NCBI GenBank assembly: GCA_043798355.1
Contig: JAZDOT010000010.1
Span: forward strand, 1-64,000
Reading direction: 5' to 3'
From: JAZDOT01 sp043798355
Lineage (GTDB): Bacteria > Patescibacteriota > Gracilibacteria > Peribacterales > Peribacteraceae
DNA: 64,000 nucleotides
Position 1 is the first letter of the stretch. The number at the start of each line of letters is the position of its first letter. The notes under the pieces were generated by a model. That model was not told where the DNA came from, did no database searches, and saw nothing but the letters and a program-made list of their open reading frames with translations. The position numbers were made by a program, and so were the translations under genes. Positions 18,285-25,335 of this stretch are shown in pieces.

Positions 18285-18524
18285 CTACAACTTCAGCCGC
18301 TTCCGCAACTCTTTCTCGGAAATGGTTTTCCCCTCCTCCGCTTCGCGGAGGCCTCGATCGATCTGATCTGCGAATTTCTCCAAAATCAGCTCATCTTCAT
18401 CGATCGGTTCCACCTTCAGCACCGGAACGGAGTGGTGCATGACGATGAAGCGCACATTCTTCTCTCTGGCCAACTTCGTAAGGTTTTGGCGGAATTCCTT
18501 GATGCCGATTGCGCGGGTGGTCAT
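18285..18524 (-). CDS. Phd/YefM-family antitoxin
   Basis: 79 residues; the N-terminal IGIKEFRQNLTKLAREKN and FIVMHHSVPVLKVEPI are the Phd/YefM DNA-binding fold, and the acidic helical tail would wrap the toxin. A perfect 20-bp palindrome lies 20 bp upstream and would be its operator. Partner of the RelE-type toxin at 18018-18275. Confidence 0.87.
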   Translation of the reverse strand: MTTRAIGIKEFRQNLTKLAREKNVRFIVMHHSVPVLKVEPIDEDELILEKFADQIDRGLREAEEGKTISEKELRKRLKL

Positions 18525-18544
18525 GGGAGGAAAGAAAAAGATTA

Positions 18545-18564
18545 CCTAAAGTGTACACTTTAGG
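18545..18564. promoter_or_regulatory. Perfect 20-bp palindromic operator of the Phd/RelE pair
   Basis: CCTAAAGTGT followed by ACACTTTAGG, exactly self-complementary. It contains TACACT, a usable -10 for the antitoxin on the minus strand, so bound antitoxin would block transcription. It sits between the divergent antitoxin and paralog C. Confidence 0.75.
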
Positions 18565-18587
18565 GGAACAAAAAGCAATGTGCCTCC

Positions 18588-18646
18588 GGAGTATGAGAAT
18601 ACGGGAATATGGGTGTAGGAGTCTTCGCCCCATATTCCGATACTCC
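18588..18646. repeat. Long imperfect inverted repeat upstream of paralog C
   Basis: GGAATATGGG (18604-18613) pairs with CCCATATTCC (18629-18638), and outside it GGAGTAT (18588-18594) pairs with ATACTCC (18640-18646). The unit resembles the short-period repeats seen elsewhere and lies just before the TATACT box of paralog C. Confidence 0.75.
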
Positions 18647-18688
18647 ATTGCTCCGGCATTCTCCCCCAGCAACGCTATACTCTCCTCA

Positions 18689-20368
18689 ATGCAGAAAACC
18701 TGTGCCAACCAGTGGTGTCGGCAGCCGTTCGAGATTACCGGCGGCGATCTGGAGTTCTATGAGAAGGTATCACCTGTAATCCACGGAAAGAAGGAGCTCA
18801 TCCCGCCGCCGACGCTCTGCCCGGAGTGCCGTTTCCAGCGCAGGATGATCTTTCGGAGGGAACACGCTCTCCGGAATCGCATATGCTCCGCCTGCCAGCG
18901 CGGCATCGTCTCCGTTCACGGGCAGGAAGCCCCCTATCCGGTGTACTGCCTCAAGTGCTGGTGGGGGGACGGGTGGGATCCGTGTTCTTACGGGAAGGAA
19001 TTTGATCCCAGCCGGTCATTCATTGGCCAGTTCGGCGAGCTTCTCCAGTCCGTTCCGCAAATCGCCATGATGAATGACAATGGCGTGGGGAGCGAGAACT
19101 GCGAGTACTGCCAGGATTTCGCTTTCGGGAAGAATTGCTACCTTATGACTGGGGCATGGGAGATGCAGGATTGTTATTACTGCGACTATAATTGCCTCCA
19201 GAGTCGCCTGCTGTGCGATTGCATTTCCACGCACGCGTCCGAGATCGCATACGCATGTATGGCCAGCCAGCGGCTTTACCGGTCTGCCTATCTCCGCCAT
19301 TGCGAAAGCTGCTCCGACTGTTTCTTCGGGGTTGAATTGAAAGGATGCAGAAACTGCATCGGGTGCATCAATCTCCGTCAAAAAGATTATTGCATCTTCA
19401 ATGAACAGTATGCTCCGGAAGAATACGAAATACGGCGCAGGGCGTTCCATCTCAATGCACGGAGCGGCGTCGAGAAACTGCAACAGGAATTCGAGCAGTG
19501 GATTCTCCGTTTTCCGAGAAAGGCCGCCCACCTTGCGCATTGCGAAAATTGTCTCGGGGATGAGCTGTTCAATTGCAAGGAGACGCTCGGATTTCAGTTT
19601 GACGGAGCCGAATATTGCAAATACATCATTCACGGAGACAGCCCGAAAAATTGCTACGACGTCAGTCAAACTGGAAGGTGCCAATGGTGTTATGAGGGGT
19701 GCACGCCAGACAATTCCTACATGACACACTTCACCACGTGGTGCTGGAAAGACCGCGATGTCCTCTACTCCGATAACTGCCACAGCTGCGATCACCTGTT
19801 CGGGTGCATCGGTCTGAAACACCAGCAGTACTGTGTCCTCAACAGGCCGTATACGAGGGGAGAGTATGAGCGGCTTGTTGGCAAAATCATTGAGCGCATG
19901 AGAACAGACGGAGAATGGGGCGAATTCTTCCCGCTGAGTCTGTCCCCGTATTGTTACAACGAGACGAACGCTCAGGAAAGCTTTCCGCTGTCGAAAGAGG
20001 AGGCGGCGCTGCGCGGATTGAAGTGGAGAGAGCACGCTGCCAAAGTTTCAATAGAATCAACATACGTGCTCCCTGATGCCATCGAAGATGTTCCGGACGA
20101 TATCCCTCAGACACTCCTTGCCTGTCATCACTGTCAAAAGCATTTCAAGATCCTCCCGCAGGAACTGAAGTTCTATCGGGAACTGTCCATCCCTATTCCG
20201 TCACTCTGTTACGAGTGCCGTTACACAGAGCGATTGCGATTCCGCAATCCCCGTCGCCTTTGGACCCGCGAATGTGCCAAATGCCACCGGCCAATAACCA
20301 CCAGTTACGCGCCGGAGAGGCCCGAAATTGTGTATTGCGAATCGTGTTATCTGAAAGAAGTGTATTGA
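18689..20368 (+). CDS. Giant cysteine-rich zinc-ribbon-type protein, paralog C
   Basis: 559 residues with 47 Cys, the most of the three. The N-terminal module has QPFEITGGDLEFYEKVSP, PTLCPECRFQRR and an extra CSAC and CLKC pair. The centre has dense Cys repeats (CESCSDC, CRNCIGC). The C-terminal module is complete here: ACHHCQKHFKILPQELKFY through SLCYECRY, then RECAKCHRPITTSYAPE. Only in this copy does the last module keep both CxxC pairs, showing that it duplicates the N-terminal one. TATACT (18676-18681) ends 7 nt before the ATG, in a context nearly identical to paralog A. Confidence 0.85.
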   Translation: MQKTCANQWCRQPFEITGGDLEFYEKVSPVIHGKKELIPPPTLCPECRFQRRMIFRREHALRNRICSACQRGIVSVHGQEAPYPVYCLKCWWGDGWDPCSYGKEFDPSRSFIGQFGELLQSVPQIAMMNDNGVGSENCEYCQDFAFGKNCYLMTGAWEMQDCYYCDYNCLQSRLLCDCISTHASEIAYACMASQRLYRSAYLRHCESCSDCFFGVELKGCRNCIGCINLRQKDYCIFNEQYAPEEYEIRRRAFHLNARSGVEKLQQEFEQWILRFPRKAAHLAHCENCLGDELFNCKETLGFQFDGAEYCKYIIHGDSPKNCYDVSQTGRCQWCYEGCTPDNSYMTHFTTWCWKDRDVLYSDNCHSCDHLFGCIGLKHQQYCVLNRPYTRGEYERLVGKIIERMRTDGEWGEFFPLSLSPYCYNETNAQESFPLSKEEAALRGLKWREHAAKVSIESTYVLPDAIEDVPDDIPQTLLACHHCQKHFKILPQELKFYRELSIPIPSLCYECRYTERLRFRNPRRLWTRECAKCHRPITTSYAPERPEIVYCESCYLKEVY

Positions 20369-20369
20369 A

Positions 20370-20449
20370 GTTATTGGTTATTAGCTCTTCGTTTTATGAT
20401 GGCCATCTCAAGGTGAAGAACCAATAACCATAAACCAATAACCAACAAC
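20370..20449. repeat. CCAATAAC repeats in inverted arrangement
   Basis: Right after paralog C, TTATTGGTTATTAGCTCTTCG on the left (20371-20391) faces GAAGAACCAATAACC and further 7-nt units on the right (20415-20449), so the region can fold into a hairpin. It may end transcription of paralog C, but there is no T-run. Confidence 0.75.
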
Positions 20450-20524
20450 GTCCTTTCTGTTCCCCAATGTGATGCTCTCCACCTTGCCCTCTCTCCTGCG
20501 CGCAGGTACCCTTTCTTTCTGAAT

Positions 20525-22489
20525 ATGGACGTCCTCGTGCACACAGGGCACACGAAGGCTGCGGCGAACCTCAGCCTGATTGTACATGCGCTCAAATCCT
20601 CTCTCGGGGAACAGGTCATCGTTCTCCTCCAGATCCATGCCACCGCACAGGATGCGAAGACACTGGAGAAGGAATACATGACGGTCGTCGAACATGCGTT
20701 ACTGGAAACGGAGGGGGAGGCATCGGAGCGTCTGGACAGCACGCTCAAAGAATTAAATGGGCTGCTCAAGGGGCTCATGGTTTCCCAGTCCGTCGACGAC
20801 ATCCATGCCATCGTCGGGGTCGTCGCCGCGGACGGGGTACTCCACGTTTCGCATGCGGGACGCGCGGAGGCGTACATCGTGCGCGCGGGCGCGGCCAGCC
20901 AGATCACGGAGTACTCACGCGGGAAGCCTGCTCCCGCATTCGTCCACATTGCGAGCGGAGGACTGGAGTCGCGCGATACCGTCATCTTCTCTACCCAGCG
21001 GCTGCTTCGGACCGTCACGCCAGCGCAATTGGCACAACTGGCGCAACGAGAGGACCAAATCATCGACGAGCTGAAGATCGCTCTCGACGCGGAAGGCGAA
21101 CATGCCGCGCTGGCCGCTCTCCAGATGCCCGACCGGCGTACGCGTGAACCGGCTGCGAAGGCGCCGGCCCCCTTGCCTCCCCGCGGGCATCGCCGACGTG
21201 CTCTGGCATGGCAGCAATGGGTGCGTTTGGATGCGATAACGGACATGCTCTCGCGGGGACTCAAAAAAATCGGCGCCTTAGGATCGCTTCTCGCATCGAC
21301 CGGCATGATCGAGCGCGCGAAATCTCTCCCCGCGAAAGTCACGGCAGATCTGAAAGACCCGAAGCGAAGGAAGAAGATGAATCTGATTCTCCTCGCCTCT
21401 GCCGTCGGGGTGTTCCTCGTTGTCTGGGCGGTCGTCAATCTGGCGACGTCCACGCAGCGCAGCCAGACGAGCGCGGAGCTCGAGCAGCTGATGGTGCAGA
21501 TCGATACCGATCTGCGGACCGCGGAGAACCGGCAGCTGGCGGGAGATATCGATTCCGCAAACGCCATCCTCCAGCGGGCGGAAGAACAGGCGCGCAATGT
21601 GGCGGATAACGAGAGCGGACTCTACCGCACGGAAACACTCGATCTTCTCGACCGCATCCGTCAGAAGCGCGAGGAAATCAATAACATCATTCGTGTTCCT
21701 CAGCGCGTGGCGGCGAATATCGCGGCCAAGAAAGCGGATGTTGCCGTGCAGGGGCTCATCGGGATCAAAGACGGGGAGCTCGTCGTCTACGATCGGCAGG
21801 ATCTCTATCGGATTCTCCTGAATTCCGTAGATGAACCTTCCCGCATTGCCGATGCGGATCTTCTCCTGCGGGGCACGTACTTCGCGCGGATGGAGACCCT
21901 TCTCTTCCAGACGACGGGGAACAGCATCATCGAGGTGATCGGCGGGCAGCCGACGAGTATGAAGACCGAGGACCCCGCCGGGTGGATTACTGGCAAGGAT
22001 CTCGAGACGTACCTGCGGTTCCTCTACATCCTCTCGCCGGAGAATAACCAGATTTACAAGTACGAACGTCTCAGTAACCGTTTCGGTCCTTCCGCGCAGT
22101 ACAACGTGAATGGCGACCTCTCGAAGGCGATCGATATGGCGGTGGACGGGAATATCTTCGTTCTCCTTGAGGGCGGACAGGTGGTGAAGCTGCTGCGCGG
22201 AGAGGTCCAGCCGTTCGTGATCCGACATCTGCCGGAAGGCTCCATGACATCGGCGACGAAGGTCTTCAAAGTACAGGACGGCAATCTCTACTTCCTCGAC
22301 CCTCTGCACCGGCGCGTCATCGTCGCGACGGACGGGGGCAAAACCGGCGAGTCTTCCTATCTCCGTCAGTATGTTCTGGAGGGCGATCAGGTGGGGACGT
22401 TGAATGATCTCTATGTGGATCCGGATCAGCTCCGCCTCTACCTGTTGGACGAGAAGAGGGTGTATTCGGTTGATCTCGGAGCGAAGTAA
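20525..22489 (+). CDS. Membrane protein with a PP2C-like N-terminal and a propeller-like C-terminal region
   Basis: 654 residues. Residues about 1-200 resemble a PP2C-type phosphatase fold (GVLHVSHAGRAEAYIVRAG, then RDTVIFSTQRLL), but the Asp residues that bind the metals are not obvious, so it may be inactive. A basic linker, one membrane segment (about 280-302, LILLASAVGVFLVVWAVV), a coiled coil (about 305-385) and a beta-propeller-like sensor region with IDMAVDGNIFVLLEGG repeats follow. The layout suggests a signalling protein linking an outer ligand domain to a cytoplasmic domain. No kinase partner is adjacent. A 95-nt structured element starts right after its stop. Confidence 0.65.
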   Translation: MDVLVHTGHTKAAANLSLIVHALKSSLGEQVIVLLQIHATAQDAKTLEKEYMTVVEHALLETEGEASERLDSTLKELNGLLKGLMVSQSVDDIHAIVGVVAADGVLHVSHAGRAEAYIVRAGAASQITEYSRGKPAPAFVHIASGGLESRDTVIFSTQRLLRTVTPAQLAQLAQREDQIIDELKIALDAEGEHAALAALQMPDRRTREPAAKAPAPLPPRGHRRRALAWQQWVRLDAITDMLSRGLKKIGALGSLLASTGMIERAKSLPAKVTADLKDPKRRKKMNLILLASAVGVFLVVWAVVNLATSTQRSQTSAELEQLMVQIDTDLRTAENRQLAGDIDSANAILQRAEEQARNVADNESGLYRTETLDLLDRIRQKREEINNIIRVPQRVAANIAAKKADVAVQGLIGIKDGELVVYDRQDLYRILLNSVDEPSRIADADLLLRGTYFARMETLLFQTTGNSIIEVIGGQPTSMKTEDPAGWITGKDLETYLRFLYILSPENNQIYKYERLSNRFGPSAQYNVNGDLSKAIDMAVDGNIFVLLEGGQVVKLLRGEVQPFVIRHLPEGSMTSATKVFKVQDGNLYFLDPLHRRVIVATDGGKTGESSYLRQYVLEGDQVGTLNDLYVDPDQLRLYLLDEKRVYSVDLGAK

Positions 22490-22653
22490 GCGCGGGAGAC
22501 AAACCTGCGGTTTTTCTCCCACGAGCCCACTTTTCCCTATAAGGTGCGGCTCCAGCGCGGGTACCCCGCCCTTCGACCACGCTCAGGGCGCCCTGAGCGA
22601 CGAATCCTGCGGAGCAGGATGAGGAGTCGAACGGGCGAGACCCGCGCTTCGCC
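22490..22653. repeat. Two-hairpin structured element, copy A, interrupted by an insertion
   Basis: Without its 69-nt insertion this is 95 nt, the same length as copy B at 61051-61145. Hairpin 1 pairs CGCGGGAGA with TCTCCCACG and AAACC with GGTTT around a 3-nt loop; hairpin 2 pairs GCGCGGGT with ACCCGCGC. In hairpin 1 the GGGAGA/TCTCCC pairing here replaces GAGAGA/TCTCTC in copy B, a compensatory change. Both copies start within 5 nt of a gene's stop codon. Confidence 0.8.
22568..22636. mobile_element. 69-nt palindromic element nested in hairpin 2 of copy A
   Basis: Copy B reads GTACCCC-GAGACC with nothing between; here 69 nt lie between those halves. Its ends are inverted (GCCCTTCGAC and GTCGAACGGGC) and it holds two internal hairpins, GCTCAGGGC-GCCCTGAGC and ATCCTGC-GGA-GCAGGAT, giving a cloverleaf-like shape. 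Related CTTCGGCT..GCTCAGG sequences lie at 29217 and inside purH at 29910. Confidence 0.7.
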
Positions 22654-22747
22654 GGGATCATTTGATTGATTCAAGGCAAAAAGACACACAGGGCAAATGA
22701 TCAGCGGAGATGTTGAAAATTGATTCGAAAGAATAGAGAGTGAGACT

Positions 22748-23128
22748 ATGCGAGCTCTGGTTTTCGGCACATTTGACCGGCTGCATCCGGGACACCGGCA
22801 CTTCCTAGAGAAGGCGCTCACGTTCGGCGAACTCTGGATCGTGGTGGCGCGGGATCGTACCGTGAAGACAATCAAAGGGAAGATGCCGATGCAGAGCGAA
22901 GAGGAGCGCAGACGTGCCGTTGCACAGGCGTTTCCATCTGCCCATGTGATTCTCGGCGACGAGAACGATTACCTTGCCCCCGTTCGCGCCGTCCAACCGG
23001 ATCGCATTCTTCTTGGCTACGATCAATCCCTTCCGCCGGGCGTCGATGAAAGAGACTTGCCTTGTCCAGCCGAACGGCTGACTCCCTTTGAGCCGGAGAG
23101 GTGGAAGAGCAGCAAATTGAGGACGTGA
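22748..23128 (+). CDS. Cytidylyltransferase-family nucleotidyltransferase (RibL/TagD-like)
   Basis: 126 residues with the nucleotidyltransferase signature GTFDRLHPGHRHFLEKA (the HxGH motif as HPGH) and the later DRILLGYDQ. The family includes TagD, archaeal RibL FAD synthase and phosphopantetheine adenylyltransferase; length and sequence fit the RibL/TagD side. The substrate cannot be decided. It lies alone, 94 bp after the structured element. No Shine-Dalgarno and no clean -10 were seen at the start. Confidence 0.75.
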   Translation: MRALVFGTFDRLHPGHRHFLEKALTFGELWIVVARDRTVKTIKGKMPMQSEEERRRAVAQAFPSAHVILGDENDYLAPVRAVQPDRILLGYDQSLPPGVDERDLPCPAERLTPFEPERWKSSKLRT

Positions 23129-23185
23129 GCATCTTGGTCAAAAAGACGATCTGTGCTAGAATAGCCAGATATTTACATTTTTCCT

Positions 23186-23845
23186 ATGAATCTTTTCCGC
23201 GTTCCGGTCGTCCGGCAGATCCTGGGTGCTGTGACCGGCGCTTCGCTCGCTCTCGTTCTGTATGGGGCTTATCAGTATGTCTCTCCCGTTGTCACTGCGT
23301 ATTTTCTGAAGCCCGTACAGCACTACAGCGGTGTGCGTTTCGCCGAGGTGAATGACGAGAATTCCCGCCGTCTCGACAGGATCGTTTCTCGTACTGCCGA
23401 AGTGCGTTTCCACGGTGCGGCATCGCAAGCGGAGACGAGCCCTCTGGATCGGGTTGCCGAGGACGCGAAAAATATTCAGGGCGGATTCACTCCGGAAGAA
23501 CAGCAAAACATCATTCAGGCACTCGATCAGCCTCCGCCCGCTCTGCCAGTTGCAGAAGCATCCTCTGCCGCTGCCCCCATGGCCCCGCCCGTTGCCGCTG
23601 CGGTTGTCGTTCCTTCGGTCGTTTTACAGGAAGCATCTTCCGCCTCGATCGTTTCTGCAGAGGAGAGGACAACGCAACCGGAGCGCATTCAACCGAGTGC
23701 CAAGCCAAGTTTCCGCGAGCTGGCCAGTTCCGGCATCGACCTTTGGCAGTGGGTCGTGCTTGCCTTCGTCGCCGCCGTTTCGGTAGCGCTCGTACGTTGC
23801 GTGATGATCCCGCATAGAGATCAGGGCTCGGTGCAGGTACACTGA
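23186..23845 (+). CDS. Unknown membrane protein with an Ala/Pro-rich middle
   Basis: 219 residues. Hydrophobic segments near the N-terminus (about 10-32) and near the C-terminus (about 186-206) flank an Ala/Pro/Ser-rich region of about 100 residues, probably outside the membrane. No family recognised. TAGAAT (23157-23162) would give a 23-nt leader. The stop overlaps the -10 of the prepilin peptidase gene, so the two may be co-transcribed. Confidence 0.55.
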   Translation: MNLFRVPVVRQILGAVTGASLALVLYGAYQYVSPVVTAYFLKPVQHYSGVRFAEVNDENSRRLDRIVSRTAEVRFHGAASQAETSPLDRVAEDAKNIQGGFTPEEQQNIIQALDQPPPALPVAEASSAAAPMAPPVAAAVVVPSVVLQEASSASIVSAEERTTQPERIQPSAKPSFRELASSGIDLWQWVVLAFVAAVSVALVRCVMIPHRDQGSVQVH

Positions 23846-23849
23846 ATCC

Positions 23850-24596
23850 GTGCACATGGACGGATTTCTCATTGCGCTGATCGCCGTGCTCGGTGTCGTT
23901 CTGGGGAGTTTTGCGAATGTGCTGGTCGCGCGTCTGCCAAGCAGGCAAAGCATAGGAGGCCGTTCCCGTTGTCCGTCCTGTGGCGAAGAACTCGCGGTGC
24001 GGGATCTCATTCCCGTTCTGAGTTATGCGCTGCTCGGAGGACGGTGCCGGTCATGCAAGGCGCCCATCTCTCTCCGGTATCCCATCATGGAAATAGCCAG
24101 CGGCGCGCTTTTCCTGCTTGCCGTGTTCCATACGGCGCCGGCCATCGTTCCCGGGCTCCTTCTTTCGTTCTTCCTCTGGCTCCTCCTCACCATTGCCGCG
24201 ATCGACGCGCAGACGCAGCAGATTCCAGACAGTCTCAATATCCCGCTGTTTTTCGTCGGCGTGTGCTACGCCGCTTCCATCCGGTCCATCGTTCTCTCCT
24301 GCCCCATTCTCGCTGTTGCATTTTTTCTCCTGCAGTGGCTGCTGAGCCGCGGCAAATGGGTGGGGAGCGGGGACATCCTCCTCGCGGCCGGAGTCGGGTT
24401 CGCACTCGGCAGTATCGGGGACGTGCTTCTTTGGCTCGGGCTTTCCTACATCATTGGCGGATGCATTGCCGCCGTTCTCCTCCTCATGCATAGACGCAAA
24501 CGGACGGACACGATCGCCTTCGCGCCCATTCTCGCGTTCGGGGCGGCGGTCGTGCTACTCTACGGGGACAGGATTGCGCAGGGGGTGTTCCCCTGA
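23850..24596 (+). CDS. pilD: Prepilin peptidase/N-methyltransferase
   Basis: Integral-membrane aspartic protease that cleaves the short leader of type IV prepilins and methylates the new N-terminus. 248 residues, about eight membrane segments. The N-terminal domain has GSFANVLVARLP and two CxxC pairs (CPSC, CRSC). The peptidase aspartates are in IAAIDAQTQQIPDSLN and SGDILLAAGVGF. The GTG start follows TACACT (23838-23843) by 6 nt. It would process the prepilins encoded at 34.6-40.6 kb, although it is outside that operon. Confidence 0.92.
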   Translation: MHMDGFLIALIAVLGVVLGSFANVLVARLPSRQSIGGRSRCPSCGEELAVRDLIPVLSYALLGGRCRSCKAPISLRYPIMEIASGALFLLAVFHTAPAIVPGLLLSFFLWLLLTIAAIDAQTQQIPDSLNIPLFFVGVCYAASIRSIVLSCPILAVAFFLLQWLLSRGKWVGSGDILLAAGVGFALGSIGDVLLWLGLSYIIGGCIAAVLLLMHRRKRTDTIAFAPILAFGAAVVLLYGDRIAQGVFP

Positions 24597-24601
24597 AGAG
24601 A

Positions 24602-24638
24602 GGTTTTGGGTTTTTAGTTACTGGTTATTAGTTCTTCG
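24602..24638. repeat. TTATTGG/TTTTTGG heptamer repeat
   Basis: Reverse-strand version of the CCAATAA family, ending GTTCTTCG, after the prepilin peptidase gene. Confidence 0.75.
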
Positions 24639-24709
24639 TAAAGCATACGAACGACGAGTTATCGGAAATAATTTTAGGGGCTCCCCATTTTTTCAATTAC
24701 AATGGAACC

Positions 24710-25276
24710 ATGTCGCAGAACAAAATCTTCATCGTTCGACATGGTGAATCTGAGAACAATCTGCAGGGAATTGATTGTTCCAAAATAGAGCACAAAGATA
24801 AGTTTGGCTTAACGGAAACCGGACAAAGACAAACAGAATCCGAAGCAAAGAACTTTGATGACTTTGACCTCATCATCACTTCGCCGCATAGACGGTCTGT
24901 AGAAACGGCAAGTATTTTTGCACGCTATTCGCATTGTGAAGTCATTGAAAATGAACTCATAAGCGAAGTGAATTATGGGGATTTAGACCTTTGTCCTTAC
25001 GAGGAATCTGATGCTTGGTTTAAAGATCGTGGTAGAGATGAATCGAATCCTTTTCCTAACGGAGAGAGTCTAATGGATGTCAAAGAGCGCACTGCCAAAT
25101 TTTTAAAATGGCTAAACCAAATTTACTCTGACAAGAAAATCTTGCTTGTTACGCACGGACACATCGTCCTGTTTTTACAGGAATTGCTCGATGAAAATTT
25201 TGACCGACAAAAGGCAATTGATATCTATGACGATGATGAATCGAGGAAGGTGATTGAAGCGAACTGCCTCTCATAG
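24710..25276 (+). CDS. Histidine phosphatase (phosphoglycerate-mutase-like)
   Basis: 188 residues with the catalytic IVRHGESENN at the N-terminus, SPHRRSVETA and the second histidine in LLVTHGHIVLFL, all diagnostic of the branch-1 histidine phosphatase superfamily. The substrate is not predictable. TACAAT (24698-24703) ends 6 nt before the ATG. The gene is clearly more A/T-rich (about 40 % GC by eye) than its neighbours, with AAA, GAA and AAT codons frequent, which suggests recent transfer. Confidence 0.87.
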   Translation: MSQNKIFIVRHGESENNLQGIDCSKIEHKDKFGLTETGQRQTESEAKNFDDFDLIITSPHRRSVETASIFARYSHCEVIENELISEVNYGDLDLCPYEESDAWFKDRGRDESNPFPNGESLMDVKERTAKFLKWLNQIYSDKKILLVTHGHIVLFLQELLDENFDRQKAIDIYDDDESRKVIEANCLS

Positions 25277-25335
25277 TACATCCGATCACACGGAATATGC
25301 AGCTTGTCGCTCCCCTGATGAATGAAAATTGCGAA

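Noticed and set aside
13922..20368. Naming the cysteine-rich paralogs CaiB/BaiF-type, as some databases may do
   Set aside because: Nothing in the sequences resembles CoA-transferases; I treat that naming, which I recall only vaguely, as an error.
13910..20390. Interpretation of the cysteine-rich/TA block as an anti-phage defence island
   Set aside because: No nuclease, helicase, restriction, retron or signalling effector is present; TA modules alone are not enough evidence, so it is mentioned only as an open question.
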